Shown here: one piece after another, positions 44,785-53,190 of the stretch
Numbering within the stretch: position 1 is the stretch's first letter
How the letters are laid out: each line of letters opens with the position of its first letter
DNA from: Rhizobacter terrae
GTDB lineage: Bacteria > Pseudomonadota > Gammaproteobacteria > Burkholderiales > Burkholderiaceae_C
Direction: 5' to 3'
Assembly (NCBI RefSeq): GCF_003852895.1
Contig: NZ_QUSW01000003.1
Location: forward strand, 620,001-684,000
DNA: 64,000 bases
The notes under the pieces: generated by a model
The model's database searches: none
Told to the model about the DNA's origin: nothing
What the model saw: only the letters and a program-made list of their open reading frames with translations
Program-made: the position numbers and the translations under genes

Positions 44785-45404
44785 GGCTGCGCCGCAGCCA
44801 CCGGCAGCTTGACGGTCTGTTCGACGTCCGCGGCGGCGATGGTGAGGTTGGTGATGACTGCCTGCTGGTCGGCCGGCAGCCCGGCGTGCCAGACCTTCAA
44901 CTTGTAAGCGCCGGCCGCCACCGAGGCGATCTGCGCACGGCCCGCGCTCGCGCTGACGGCATACAGCGGCGTGTCGACCACCACCACCCAACCCAGCATC
45001 TGGTCGTGGATGTTGCAGCCGAGCACCACGACGCCGGGCTTGTCGAAGACCACTGGCGTGCTGGGCGTGCCGGCGTACAGCTTCAGTTCGAAGTGCTTGG
45101 CGGGCGAGAAGGAATAGACGTGGTGGCGCACCGTGTCGAAGTTCGGGAACTGCACGGCCGTGCCGACGGTGACGACGGTGACCTGCGGCGAGAACTGGCG
45201 CTTGGCCTGGCTGATTTCCACGCCGGCCAGGGGCGCGACGGGCAGCTTGCCGGAGGCGGGCTCGAGCATCACCACCGCATGCGGCAACGGCTTGCCGGCG
45301 GCGTCGGTGACCTGCACCGCCAGTGATGCTGCCTGGGCTGCCGGTGCGGCCAGTGCGGACAGGATGGCGATGCGGTGGAGGGCGAAACCCCGGGAGAACT
45401 TCAT
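44781..45404 (-). CDS. Periplasmic cupredoxin-like ('methylamine utilization') protein
   Basis: 207 residues with a signal peptide (ALHRIAILSALAAPAAQAAS). An N-terminal Ig/carboxypeptidase-regulatory-like strand pattern (VTDAAGKPLPHAVVMLEP) precedes a cupredoxin region: TAVQFPNFDTVRHHVYSF supplies histidine and GVVVLGCNIHDQMLGWVVV supplies Cys, His and Met, the type-1 copper set. Such proteins are often labelled methylamine utilization, yet no mau genes are present. The start was placed at ATG 45404, with GGGAGAA upstream. Coupling with a membrane GGDEF-EAL protein suggests copper or redox sensing feeding c-di-GMP. Confidence 0.82.
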   Translation of the reverse strand: MKFSRGFALHRIAILSALAAPAAQAASLAVQVTDAAGKPLPHAVVMLEPASGKLPVAPLAGVEISQAKRQFSPQVTVVTVGTAVQFPNFDTVRHHVYSFSPAKHFELKLYAGTPSTPVVFDKPGVVVLGCNIHDQMLGWVVVVDTPLYAVSASAGRAQIASVAAGAYKLKVWHAGLPADQQAVITNLTIAAADVEQTVKLPVAAAQP

Positions 45405-45518
45405 GGGGGATGGGCAAATCACGGACACGGCGACGCCATGTCGACGATCTTCTATCGGCGGTGCGCGGGGGTGACTTGAGCCGGCTGGCAGGCAGACGTG
45501 ACTTCGGTCACGGGCCTT

Positions 45519-46631
45519 TTACGAGGAAGACGCGATCACGCCGCCGCCGAGGCAGACCTCGCCGTCGTACAGCACGGCCGACTGCCCGGGCGTGACCGCC
45601 CATTGCGCCTGCGCGAAGCTGAGCGCGAACGCGCCATTCGCGCCCGCTGCCACGTCGCAGGCCGAATCCGCCTGGCGGTAGCGCGTCTTGGCTGCGATGG
45701 ACACGGCAGCCGGCGCCTGGCCCGACACCCAGCTGGCGTCGTCTGCCCTCAGCGTGTGTGACAGCAGCCACGGATGGTCATGCCCTTGCACCACGTACAG
45801 GGTGTTCGCTGCCATGTCCTTGCGCGCCACGAACCAGGGTTCGTGCTCGCTGCCGCCCTTGGCGCTCTTGCTTTCCTTCACCCCGCCGATGCCGATGCCC
45901 TTGCGCTGGCCCAGCGTGTAAAAGCTCAGGCCCACGTGCTCGCCGATCTTGCGGCCGCGGTCGTCCTTGATGGGGCCGGGCTGGTTGGCGAGGTAGCGGT
46001 TCAGGAACTCCCGGAAGGGCCGCTCGCCGATGAAGCAGATGCCTGTGGAGTCCTTCTTCTTCGCGTTGGGCAGGCCGATCTCGGCCGCGATGCGTCGCAC
46101 CTCGGTCTTGGGCAGTTCGCCCACTGGGAACATCGTCTTGGACATCTGCGCCTGGTTCAGCCGGTGCAGGAAGTAGCTCTGGTCCTTCAGCGGGTCCAGG
46201 CCCTTGAGCAGTTCGAAGCGGCCGTCGCGCTCGCGAACCCTGGCGTAGTGGCCGGTGGCAATCTTCTGCGCGCCCAGGCGCATGGCATGGTCGAGGAAGG
46301 CCTTGAACTTGATCTCGGCGTTGCATAGCACGTCCGGGTTGGGCGTGCGGCCGGCCTGGTATTCGCGCAGGAACTCGGCGAAGACGCGGTCCTTGTAGTC
46401 GGCGGCGAAGTTGACGTGCTCGATCTCGATGCCCAGCACGTCGGCCACGCTCGCGGCATCGAGGAAGTCCTGGCGCGAGGAGCAGTACTCGTCGTCGTCA
46501 TCGTCTTCCCAGTTCTTCATGAAGATGGCGACGACCTCGTGGCCTTGCTGTTTGAGCAGGTGGGCGGACACGGCCGAGTCAACCCCGCCCGACAAACCCA
46601 CCACCACGCGCTGCTTCTTTCCCGACGACAT
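45519..46631 (-). CDS. mnmA: tRNA 2-thiouridine(34) synthase MnmA
   Basis: 370 residues. It activates U34 of Lys, Glu and Gln tRNAs with ATP and inserts sulphur from the TusE/IscS relay. PP-loop [16 protein letters not shown] near residues 11-26; catalytic cysteines C103 ([10 protein letters not shown]) and C199 ([10 protein letters not shown]); GHYARV and DQSYFLHRL also conserved. Length is normal. Its ATG lies 27 bases after the stop codon of the PaaI-like gene on the same strand. Confidence 0.96.
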   Translation of the reverse strand: MSSGKKQRVVVGLSGGVDSAVSAHLLKQQGHEVVAIFMKNWEDDDDDEYCSSRQDFLDAASVADVLGIEIEHVNFAADYKDRVFAEFLREYQAGRTPNPDVLCNAEIKFKAFLDHAMRLGAQKIATGHYARVRERDGRFELLKGLDPLKDQSYFLHRLNQAQMSKTMFPVGELPKTEVRRIAAEIGLPNAKKKDSTGICFIGERPFREFLNRYLANQPGPIKDDRGRKIGEHVGLSFYTLGQRKGIGIGGVKESKSAKGGSEHEPWFVARKDMAANTLYVVQGHDHPWLLSHTLRADDASWVSGQAPAAVSIAAKTRYRQADSACDVAAGANGAFALSFAQAQWAVTPGQSAVLYDGEVCLGGGVIASSS

Positions 46632-46658
46632 GCCGGGATTGTAGGAAGCCCCGGCCGG

Positions 46659-47105
46659 TCAAGCCCGGGCGGGGACATTGCGCGCCGTGCCAAGCAAGGT
46701 GGCGCACAGGGTCTCGTGGTCGTGCTTGTCCACGGCGTACACGTCGGCAGCGCACACGGTGAGGTGCTTGCCGGCATCCACGACCCGACCGCGGGCGCGA
46801 AGGGTGGTGCCCTGGGCCGGCGCCACGATCTTGAGGCACGTGTCGATGGTGGCGTTCACGAGGCCCGGCTCCAGCAGCGTGCCGGCGGCCGAGACCGCGG
46901 CGAAGTCGGCAGCGGCGAAGATGGCCGTGGCCTGCAGCTGGCCCGGCCTGAAGCAGAAGGCATCGGCCACCGGAAGCTCCACCTCCGTGGTGCCGGGCTC
47001 GATGCGGGTGAAGCGCAGCCCCAGGGTCCGGGCCGCGGGCATGGCCAGCACCATGCGGCGCACGAGGTCGCACTGGGCAGCGCGGGGGTCGCTGTTCGAG
47101 GTCAT
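46659..47105 (-). CDS. PaaI-type hotdog-fold thioesterase
   Basis: 148 residues of the 4HBT/PaaI hotdog family: LGLRFTRIEPGTTEVELPV, QLQATAIFAAADFAAVSAAG and GLVNATIDTCLKIVAPAQG, with the acidic residue of the central helix as likely catalytic base. It probably hydrolyses an acyl-CoA; substrate unknown. Its start codon overlaps the stop of the MerR regulator by four bases (ATGA), so the regulator and enzyme are co-translated. Confidence 0.85.
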   Translation of the reverse strand: MTSNSDPRAAQCDLVRRMVLAMPAARTLGLRFTRIEPGTTEVELPVADAFCFRPGQLQATAIFAAADFAAVSAAGTLLEPGLVNATIDTCLKIVAPAQGTTLRARGRVVDAGKHLTVCAADVYAVDKHDHETLCATLLGTARNVPARA

Positions 47106-47497
47106 CGCTTGGCCTTTCTGGCAGAGGGAAACTTGGACGCCGGTTGGCGCGCCGCGCGCTCCTTGAACCAGCCGATGTGGTCGACCAGCCGCTGGCGCAG
47201 CGCCTGGTGCTCGGCAATGACGGCATCGACTTCCTCGATGCGTTGGCGCAAGGTGAAGACCATCTCCTCGATGCTCAGGGTGCCGGCCCGGTAGCGCGGC
47301 AGGGCGTCGGCCAGCGTGGCGAGCGACAGGCCGAGGTCGCGGCCCATGGCGATGAACACCACCTCGCGGATGGTCCGCTCGCCGAACTCCCGGTAGCCGC
47401 CCGTGCTGCGCTCGGCGCGGATCAGCCCCTGCGCCTCGTAGCGCCGCAGGCGGTGGGCGGAGACGCCGGTTCGTTTGGCAAGCTCGGAGATGCGCAT
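47102..47497 (-). CDS. MerR-family transcriptional regulator
   Basis: 131 residues. An N-terminal winged-helix (MRISELAKRTGVSAHRLRRYE, of which ISELAKRTGVSAHRLRRYE is canonical; then GLIRAERSTGGYREFGERT) and a dimerisation coiled coil (SIEEMVFTLRQRIEEVDAVI) end in a basic tail. The C-terminal region has no cysteine metal-binding loop, so it is not a CueR/ZntR-type metal sensor. It overlaps the thioesterase gene, and may respond to a small acyl or aromatic ligand. The 36-base gap to the NUDIX gene is short. Confidence 0.88.
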   Translation of the reverse strand: MRISELAKRTGVSAHRLRRYEAQGLIRAERSTGGYREFGERTIREVVFIAMGRDLGLSLATLADALPRYRAGTLSIEEMVFTLRQRIEEVDAVIAEHQALRQRLVDHIGWFKERAARQPASKFPSARKAKR

Positions 47498-47533
47498 GCC
47501 GGGCAGGTTAGCAACCCTGGCACTGCGCGAAGG

Positions 47534-48028
47534 TCAGCCGGGCTTGATTTCCGGCACGAACACCGTGGGATCGCAGTAGACGGCGTCCAGCGGGAAGCGC
47601 CGGCCGGCGGCGTAGTCCTCGATGCACTGGAGCACCAGCGCGCTGCGGTGCCGGTTCACGCTGGCGCGCACCTCGTCCAGGGTCATCCACAGGGTGCGGA
47701 CGATGCCCGTGTCCAGCGAACGGGCCGGATCTGCCTCGCCGCAGGTGCCGCCGAAGGCGAAGCGCAGGTAGGTCACATCCTCGTCACGGGCCGGGCGCCG
47801 GAATCGGGCCAGGTACACGCCCACCAGCCGGTCGGGGACGAAAGTGCACGTGGTTTCCTCCAGGGCTTCCCGCACGGCGCCCTGCTGCGGCGACTCCCCC
47901 GGGTCCAGGTGCCCCGCAGGGTTGTTCAACCGCAGACCCTCCGGCGTGTGTTCTTCTACCAACAGAAAGCGACCGTCCTTTTCGATGACGGCCGCCACCG
48001 TGACGCTGGGTTTCCATCGCTTTGACAT
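47534..48028 (-). CDS. NUDIX hydrolase (NudJ-like)
   Basis: 164 residues. The NUDIX box GHLDPGESPQQGAVREALEETT fits GX5EX7REUXEEXGU closely (E, REA and EE present), placed near residue 39-60 after LVEEHTPEGLRLNNPA. NudJ acts on nucleoside and thiamine pyrophosphates and is found next to mnmA in many proteobacteria, as here within 1.4 kb. ATG at 48028. Confidence 0.88.
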   Translation of the reverse strand: MSKRWKPSVTVAAVIEKDGRFLLVEEHTPEGLRLNNPAGHLDPGESPQQGAVREALEETTCTFVPDRLVGVYLARFRRPARDEDVTYLRFAFGGTCGEADPARSLDTGIVRTLWMTLDEVRASVNRHRSALVLQCIEDYAAGRRFPLDAVYCDPTVFVPEIKPG

Positions 48029-48040
48029 GCGGGGATGTTA

Positions 48041-48078
48041 GCCCCCCAGTCGCTGCGCTCCTGCCCCCGTGGGGCGCC
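48041..48078. repeat. Dispersed intergenic repeat, copy 1
   Basis: GCCCCCCAGTCGCTGCGCTC followed by CTGCCCCCGTGGGGCGCC. Copy 2 at 49431-49473 is its near reverse complement. The family is G/C-rich with a potential hairpin (GCCCC...GGGGC) and lies directly after the NUDIX start, in the pntAA upstream region. Confidence 0.75.
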
Positions 48079-48283
48079 ACCCTTCGGGCCGGCAGAGCCG
48101 GTCCCGCGGGTGTTGCTGGATAAGAGGCCATCTTTGGGGGCTCTCTCGAAAAGCGGAACGGAATATCCACCCAGTTTGTGTAAGCTGCGCGACATTCGAA
48201 CCCGGCGGGCCTGTCGCCCGCGAGACCGTCGCTGCCCGCGCATCCAGGTTCAATAGCAATCCAAGGCGTCCAGGAGGCTTTCC

Positions 48284-49399
48284 ATGTTGATAGGGGTACC
48301 GCTCGAAACGGCGGCCGGGGAGACGCGTGTCGCGGTCACCCCGGAGACGGCCAAGAAACTCAAGGCACAAGGGCACACGCTGCGCATCCAGTCCGGAGCG
48401 GGCCTGAAAGCCTCGGTGACGGACGAGGCGTATGCGGCGGCGGGTGCGGAGATCACCGACCAGGCGGGGGCGTTTGCCTGTGAGCTGGTGCTCAAGGTGC
48501 GCTCGCCGCTGGACAGCGAGCTGCAGTTGATGAACACCGGCGCGGCGCTGGTGGGCATGCTCAACCCGTTCGACCGCGACAACCTGCACCGGCTGGCGGG
48601 CGCAGGGGTGACGAGCTTCGCGCTGGAGGCGGCGCCGCGCACGACGCGCGCGCAGAGCATGGACGTGCTGTCGTCGCAGGCGAACATTGCCGGGTACAAG
48701 GCGGTGATGATGGCGGCCGACCGGTACCAGCGCTTCTTCCCGATGCTGATGACGGCGGCGGGCACGGTGAAGGCCGCGCGGGTGGTGATCCTGGGCGTGG
48801 GCGTGGCGGGGCTGCAGGCGATTGCCACGGCCAAGCGGCTGGGCGCGGTGATCGAGGCCAGCGACGTGCGGCCCAGCGTCAAGGAGCAGGTCGAGTCGCT
48901 GGGGGCGAAGTTCATCGACGTGTCGTACGACACGCCCGAGGAGAAGGAAGCGGCCGAGGGCGTGGGCGGCTATGCCAAGCCGATGCCGCAAAGCTGGCTG
49001 GAGCGGCAGAAGGTGGAGGTGGCCAAGCGCGTGGCGATGGCCGACGTGGTGATCACGACCGCGCTGATCCCCGGCCGCCCGGCGCCGGTGCTGGTGACCG
49101 AGGAGATGGTGAAGTCCATGAAGCCCGGCTCGGTGATCGTGGACCTGGCGGCGGCGCAAGGCGGGAACTGCCCGCTGACAGAAGCCAACCGCACGGTGAC
49201 CAAGCACGGCGTGACGCTGATCGGCGAGACCAACCTGCCGGCGCTGGTGGCGGCCGATGCGTCGGCGCTGTACGCGCGCAACGTGCTGGACTTCCTGAAG
49301 CTGGTCATCACCAAGGAAGGCACGTTCAACGTGCCGATGGATGACGACATCGTGGCGGCATGCCTGATGACGCAAGGCGGCGAGGTCAAGCGCAAATGA
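48284..49399 (+). CDS. pntAA: NAD(P) transhydrogenase subunit alpha part 1 (PntAA)
   Basis: 371 residues, the soluble NAD(H)-binding domain I of proton-translocating transhydrogenase. It begins [20 protein letters not shown]; further marks are [18 protein letters not shown], the Rossmann motif [20 protein letters not shown] with [11 protein letters not shown], and [18 protein letters not shown]. Split alpha subunits are the norm in many alpha- and betaproteobacteria. The partner genes pntAB and pntB follow, but panD intervenes. Confidence 0.95.
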   Translation: MLIGVPLETAAGETRVAVTPETAKKLKAQGHTLRIQSGAGLKASVTDEAYAAAGAEITDQAGAFACELVLKVRSPLDSELQLMNTGAALVGMLNPFDRDNLHRLAGAGVTSFALEAAPRTTRAQSMDVLSSQANIAGYKAVMMAADRYQRFFPMLMTAAGTVKAARVVILGVGVAGLQAIATAKRLGAVIEASDVRPSVKEQVESLGAKFIDVSYDTPEEKEAAEGVGGYAKPMPQSWLERQKVEVAKRVAMADVVITTALIPGRPAPVLVTEEMVKSMKPGSVIVDLAAAQGGNCPLTEANRTVTKHGVTLIGETNLPALVAADASALYARNVLDFLKLVITKEGTFNVPMDDDIVAACLMTQGGEVKRK

Positions 49400-49430
49400 A
49401 CGGCACATCGCAGAGCCGCCTCAAGATGTG

Positions 49431-49473
49431 CTGCGCCCCCTCGGGGGGCAGGAGCGTAGCGACGTGGGGGCAG
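49431..49473. repeat. Dispersed intergenic repeat, copy 2 (inverted), carries the panD ribosome region
   Basis: CTGCGCCCCCTCGGGGGGCA then GGAGCGTAGCGACGTGGGGG then CAG: near reverse complement of the 48041-48078 copy. It ends two bases before the panD ATG, so the repeat itself supplies the purine-rich GTGGGGG element and a possible hairpin CCCCCTCGGGGGG upstream of panD. Confidence 0.75.
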
Positions 49474-49475
49474 TC

Positions 49476-49838
49476 ATGAACCGGATCATGCTTCGCGCCA
49501 AGCTGCATCGCGCGACCGTCACCGAGGCCGACCTCCACTACGAAGGCTCCTGCGGCATCGACGAGGACCTGATGGACGCGGCCGACATGCGCGAGTACGA
49601 GGCGATCGACCTCTACAACGTGCAGAACGGCGAGCGTTTCTCCACCTACATCATCAAGGCTCCGCGCGGCTCGGGCGCCATTTCGCTGAACGGCGCCGCG
49701 GCGCGCAAGGCGCATGTGGGCGACCTGCTCATCATCTGCACCTACGCGCCCATGAGCGAGAACGAGGTTCGCGAGTACAAGCCCAAGGTGGTGCTGCTCG
49801 ACGAGAAGAACCGCGTCAAAGAAATTCGCAAACTTTAA
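49476..49838 (+). CDS. panD: Aspartate 1-decarboxylase (pyruvoyl-dependent)
   Basis: 120-residue proenzyme that self-cleaves between G24 and S25 (HYEGSCGID) to create the pyruvoyl cofactor and makes beta-alanine for pantothenate. It begins [21 protein letters not shown]9, Y58 in the [18 protein letters not shown] region, and [19 protein letters not shown] are conserved. The start at 49476 was chosen because upstream codons are repeat sequence. It is unusually placed inside the transhydrogenase operon, 8 bases before pntAB. Confidence 0.94.
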   Translation: MNRIMLRAKLHRATVTEADLHYEGSCGIDEDLMDAADMREYEAIDLYNVQNGERFSTYIIKAPRGSGAISLNGAAARKAHVGDLLIICTYAPMSENEVREYKPKVVLLDEKNRVKEIRKL

Positions 49839-49846
49839 GGATCAAG

Positions 49847-50170
49847 ATGGAACACATCGTCAATCCGACCATCACCAACCTGATCATCTTCGTGCTGGCC
49901 ATCTACGTGGGCTACCACGTGGTGTGGACGGTGACGCCCGCGCTGCACACGCCGCTGATGGCGGTGACCAACGCGATCTCGGCGATCGTGATCGTGGGGG
50001 CGATGCTCGCAGCGGCGCTCACCGAGACACCGCTGGGCAAGGGCATGGGTGTGCTGGCCGTGGCGCTGGCCGCGGTGAACATCTTCGGCGGCTTCCTCGT
50101 CACGCGGCGGATGCTGGAGATGTTCAAGAAGAAGGACAAGAAGCCGGCGGCCAAGGAGGGTGCCAAATGA
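49847..50170 (+). CDS. pntAB: NAD(P) transhydrogenase subunit alpha part 2 (PntAB)
   Basis: 107 residues: the small membrane subunit with three to four helices ([55 protein letters not shown]) and a Lys-rich tail. It forms part of the proton channel with PntB. GGATCAAG precedes the ATG. Its stop codon overlaps the pntB start (ATGA). Confidence 0.95.
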   Translation: MEHIVNPTITNLIIFVLAIYVGYHVVWTVTPALHTPLMAVTNAISAIVIVGAMLAAALTETPLGKGMGVLAVALAAVNIFGGFLVTRRMLEMFKKKDKKPAAKEGAK

Positions 50171-51594
50171 GCATGAACCTCGTCACCTTGCTGTACCTCA
50201 TCGCGAGCGTGTGCTTCATCCAGGCGCTCAAGGGGCTGTCGCACCCGACGACCTCCATTCGCGGCAACGTGTTCGGCATGGCGGGCATGGCAATCGCGGT
50301 GCTCACCACCGGCGCGCTGATCGTCAAGCTGGCCAGTGGCAACGTGGGCGGCCTGGGCTGGGTGCTGCTGGGTCTGGTGGCCGGTGGCGCCTACGGTGCC
50401 TACCGCGCCAAGACGGTCGAGATGACCAAGATGCCCGAGCTGGTGGCGTTCTTCCACAGCATGATCGGCCTGGCGGCGGTGTTCATCGCGATCGCCGCGG
50501 TGGTCGAGCCCGCCGCCCTGCTGCACGGGCTGGCCAAGGGCGACCCGATTCCCACGGGCAACCGGCTGGAGCTGTTCCTGGGGGCGGCCATTGGCGCCAT
50601 CACCTTCAGCGGCTCGGTGATCGCCTTCGGCAAGCTGTCGGGCACCTACAAGTTCCGGCTGTTCCAGGGCGCGCCGGTGCAGTTCGCTGGGCAGCACATG
50701 CTCAACCTCATCCTGGGCCTGGTGACCATCGGGCTGGGCATCTACTTCGTGGCCACGCAGAGCATGCCCGCGTTCTTCGCGATGCTGGCGCTGAGCTTCG
50801 TGATGGGCGTGCTGATCATCATCCCGATCGGCGGGGCGGACATGCCGGTGGTGGTATCCATGCTCAACAGCTACTCGGGCTGGGCGGCCGCGGGCATCGG
50901 CTTCTCGCTGGACAACTCGATGCTGATCATCGCCGGCTCGCTGGTGGGGTCCTCAGGGGCGATCCTGAGCTACATCATGTGCAAGGCGATGAACCGCTCG
51001 TTCTTCAACGTGATCCTGGGCGGCTTCGGGGGCGAGGCAGCCACCACCGGCGGGGCGGCGCAGCCGCAGCGCAGCGTCAAGAGCGGCAGCGCGGACGACG
51101 CGGCGTTCGTGCTGGGAAACGCCGAGACGGTGGTGATCGTGCCGGGCTACGGGCTGGCGGTGGCGCGCGCGCAGCACGCGGTCAAGGAACTGGCCGAAAA
51201 GCTCACGCACAAGGGCATCACGGTGAAGTACGCGATCCACCCGGTGGCCGGGCGCATGCCCGGGCACATGAACGTGCTGCTGGCCGAGGCCGAGGTGCCG
51301 TACGACCAGGTGTTCGAGATGGAGGACATCAACGGCGAGTTCGGGCAGGCGGACGTGGCGATCATCCTGGGGGCCAACGACGTAGTGAACCCGGCGGCGC
51401 TGCAAAAGGGCACGCCCATCTACGGCATGCCGATCCTGGAGGCGTACAAGGCCAAGACCATCATCGTGAACAAGCGCTCCATGGCCGCGGGCTACGCCGG
51501 GCTGGACAACGAGCTGTTCTACATGGACAAGACCATGATGGTCTTCGGCGACGCCAAGAAGGTCGTCGAGGACATGGTCAAGGCCGTCGAGTAG
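50167..51594 (+). CDS. pntB: NAD(P) transhydrogenase subunit beta
   Basis: 475 residues. About nine membrane helices in the first 270 residues, then the NADP(H)-binding domain III ([79 protein letters not shown]). It couples proton entry to NADPH formation from NADH. The start at 50167 gives [20 protein letters not shown] and overlaps pntAB by four bases. A strong terminator follows. Confidence 0.96.
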   Translation: MSMNLVTLLYLIASVCFIQALKGLSHPTTSIRGNVFGMAGMAIAVLTTGALIVKLASGNVGGLGWVLLGLVAGGAYGAYRAKTVEMTKMPELVAFFHSMIGLAAVFIAIAAVVEPAALLHGLAKGDPIPTGNRLELFLGAAIGAITFSGSVIAFGKLSGTYKFRLFQGAPVQFAGQHMLNLILGLVTIGLGIYFVATQSMPAFFAMLALSFVMGVLIIIPIGGADMPVVVSMLNSYSGWAAAGIGFSLDNSMLIIAGSLVGSSGAILSYIMCKAMNRSFFNVILGGFGGEAATTGGAAQPQRSVKSGSADDAAFVLGNAETVVIVPGYGLAVARAQHAVKELAEKLTHKGITVKYAIHPVAGRMPGHMNVLLAEAEVPYDQVFEMEDINGEFGQADVAIILGANDVVNPAALQKGTPIYGMPILEAYKAKTIIVNKRSMAAGYAGLDNELFYMDKTMMVFGDAKKVVEDMVKAVE

Positions 51595-51627
51595 CGCGGC
51601 CTTCGCCGCAGGCCGCGGCAACATGGC

Positions 51628-51658
51628 AAAAACCTCGGACAGGGTCCGAGGTTTTTTT
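51628..51658 (+). terminator. Terminator of the pnt operon
   Basis: AAAAACCTCGGAC-AGG-GTCCGAGGTTTTT, a 13-bp perfect stem with a T7 run, 34 bases after pntB. Confidence 0.92.
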
Positions 51659-51689
51659 GCGCCGTGTTCTTGATGATCCGTCTCCGATT

Positions 51690-51726
51690 GTGCAATTTTC
51701 TGTGGAATGAATTGCAGAATTCTGTG
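51690..51726. promoter_or_regulatory. Direct operator-like repeats upstream of the regulator
   Basis: GTGCAATTTTCTGTG at 51690-51704 and TTGCAGAATTCTGTG at 51712-51726: 11 of 15 identical with an offset of 22 bases (two helical turns), sharing TTCTGTG. The same heptamer occurs inverted (CACAGAA) at 52727-52733 beyond the regulator gene. Candidate binding sites of that regulator. Confidence 0.5.
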
Positions 51727-51928
51727 AGTTCGTGAGACCATCGTTCGGCGTTGTCCTCATCCGCCGCCTGCGCTGGTCGTGGGCATGACCGCGCATACAC
51801 TCTCGGCTGAACCCTGCGGTGTTTACAGGTTGGCGTGGTCGACGGCCTCGCCAGAATCTCTCGTGAACGCTGCCTGCATCAAATGATGGCTCGCTGGCTT
51901 GAGCCCACAACGGAGAGCAACAAGGCTG

Positions 51929-52678
51929 ATGGTTTCACCGGAACGACGTTCGTCCCAGCCTGCCTCTCCCGCACCCACCGAGGAGGAGTACCGCGAGTAC
52001 CTCCACGACGTCCTGGCGCGCTACATCACCGGCAACGGCACGGCCAAGCAGTCGGCCGCGCTGAGTGAACTGGTGGAAGTCACCGGCCGGTCGATGAGTG
52101 CGGCCAGGAACTGGCTGGTGTACCGCCAGCACCTGCCTGACATCGAGTCAGTGGCCAAGATCGTGCGCCACTGGAACATCCCGTTGAGTGAGGTCTTCCC
52201 CCGCGAACTCCCGGCTGCGCGAGCGGTGGGGGCGGACGAACCGGGGGCTGCGGCGCCTGCGCCTTTCGACATCAACGACCTGTCGATGTTTCCGCTCTTC
52301 GGGCCTCATCAGGACGCGGCTGCGATGGAAAAGGCGCTCGCAGGCTACACCGAGCAGCCTCGCACCGCCATGCTGGTGCGCATGGCCTGGCCCGACCAGG
52401 AGCCGCTGATTCGCATGGGCGACCTGATGCTCGTGGATTCATCGCAGGAGCAGATCTCGCGCAACGGCATGTACCTGCTGCGGATCATCGTGGCCAGGGG
52501 TGCGCCGTTTACATGTGTGCGCATGGCCGTCCTGCAGCCCGGCTTGAACACAGTCAAGCTGGTCTGCACCAATCCGCTGTATGCGGCAAGCGAGGAGTCG
52601 CATGTGCTGGAGGATGGCCTGCTGCCGCCGCACATCGCGGTGCTGGCCCGGGTCGTCGGGGTCATGAACCGGTGCTGA
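51929..52678 (+). CDS. HTH regulator with LexA/S24-like C-terminal domain lacking the catalytic serine motif
   Basis: 249 residues. Residues ~15-90 form a helical DNA-binding region of XRE-like type (SELVEVTGRSMSAARNWLVY, LPDIESVAKIVRHWNIPLSEVF). Residues ~125-249 match the S24/LexA/CI C-terminal fold (PLIRMGDLMLVDSSQ, RNGMYLLRIIVARGAP, LVCTNPLYAASEESHVLEDG, IAVLARVVGVMNR). The usual GDSMEP segment with the nucleophilic serine reads AWPDQEP here, so RecA-triggered self-cleavage is unlikely. The domain may serve dimerisation or ligand binding. The start ATG at 51929 has AAGG four bases upstream; a TTG at 51899 is possible. It probably controls itself and the two small genes downstream. Confidence 0.75.
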   Translation: MVSPERRSSQPASPAPTEEEYREYLHDVLARYITGNGTAKQSAALSELVEVTGRSMSAARNWLVYRQHLPDIESVAKIVRHWNIPLSEVFPRELPAARAVGADEPGAAAPAPFDINDLSMFPLFGPHQDAAAMEKALAGYTEQPRTAMLVRMAWPDQEPLIRMGDLMLVDSSQEQISRNGMYLLRIIVARGAPFTCVRMAVLQPGLNTVKLVCTNPLYAASEESHVLEDGLLPPHIAVLARVVGVMNRC

Positions 52679-52705
52679 AAAGAAGCCCGGTAGCTTTTTG
52701 AAACT

Positions 52706-52758
52706 TGTGCGAAATAGAATGTTTCGCACAGAAATCTGATAGTTTTCGTCAGAAAACT
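52706..52758. promoter_or_regulatory. Two palindromes between the regulator and the GIY-YIG-like gene
   Basis: First: TGTGCGAAA-TAGAATG-TTTCGCACA, a 9-bp perfect inverted repeat at 52706-52730 whose spacer TAGAAT resembles a -10 box. Second: AGTTTTC-GTCA-GAAAACT at 52741-52758. The AT-rich island and CACAGAA heptamer shared with the region upstream of the regulator suggest operators controlling the next two genes. Confidence 0.6.
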
Positions 52759-52872
52759 GTATCTTCTCCAGGTGCCGATGTCCGTGGACTTTCAGTCGAC
52801 GTGAACAGGCGCTGAGGCTTCGGCCTGCGCGCGCCCGACATCGAGCGGCGCGAAAACCCTGGAGATTCGAAG

Positions 52873-53190
52873 ATGCAATTCCATCTGAAGTCCTATCGCT
52901 TCGAAGGCCTGTACCGGGACCCGGGGCTGCTTCAAGAGCGATCGGGTGTCTTCGTCATCCTTGGTCGAGCCCACGACGACGCACCGTGGGTGGTGCTCGA
53001 CCTGGGTGAGGCCGCCAGCCTGCGAGAGCACGTCGCCAACCACGTGCGGTGCGAGGCCTGGAGTCGGTTGGGGCACCGAGACCTGGCCTGTGCGGTGTTC
53101 TATTGCGACGAATGGGACCGGCGCTCGATTGACGAAGAATTGCGCGGGCACTTCGACTTGCCGGGCGGCTTGCCGGACCTGTGCTTGTGA
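52873..53190 (+). CDS. Small GIY-YIG-like fold protein (hypothetical)
   Basis: 105 residues. The strand GVFVILGRA, then VLDLGEAASLREHVANHVR, then DEWDRRSIDEELRGHF and the end LPGGLPDLCL recall a divergent GIY-YIG nuclease-like layout (GVF for GIY, DLGEA-x-LR-x3-NH for the YIG helix region, a distal glutamate). The canonical YIG and catalytic Arg/Tyr set is incomplete, so nuclease activity is doubtful. GGAGATTCGAAG precedes the ATG. Its stop overlaps the GTG of the RhuM-like gene (GTGA). The fold assignment is by eye and tentative; a structure search would decide. Confidence 0.6.
   Translation: MQFHLKSYRFEGLYRDPGLLQERSGVFVILGRAHDDAPWVVLDLGEAASLREHVANHVRCEAWSRLGHRDLACAVFYCDEWDRRSIDEELRGHFDLPGGLPDLCL

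Larger units (their letters stand above)
51595..51928. other. Regulatory region upstream of the S24-like regulator gene
   Basis: 334 bases without a gene. From the left: the pntB terminator, then an AT-rich stretch at 51680-51730 with two direct copies of an operator-like motif, then ~190 bases with no recognised element before the regulator ATG. The AT-rich patch contrasts with the GC-rich surroundings. Confidence 0.5.

Noticed and set aside
44781-45404. Methylamine utilisation function
   Set aside because: Only a fold-level label; no mau genes, no methylamine dehydrogenase and no methylotrophy genes are in the window.
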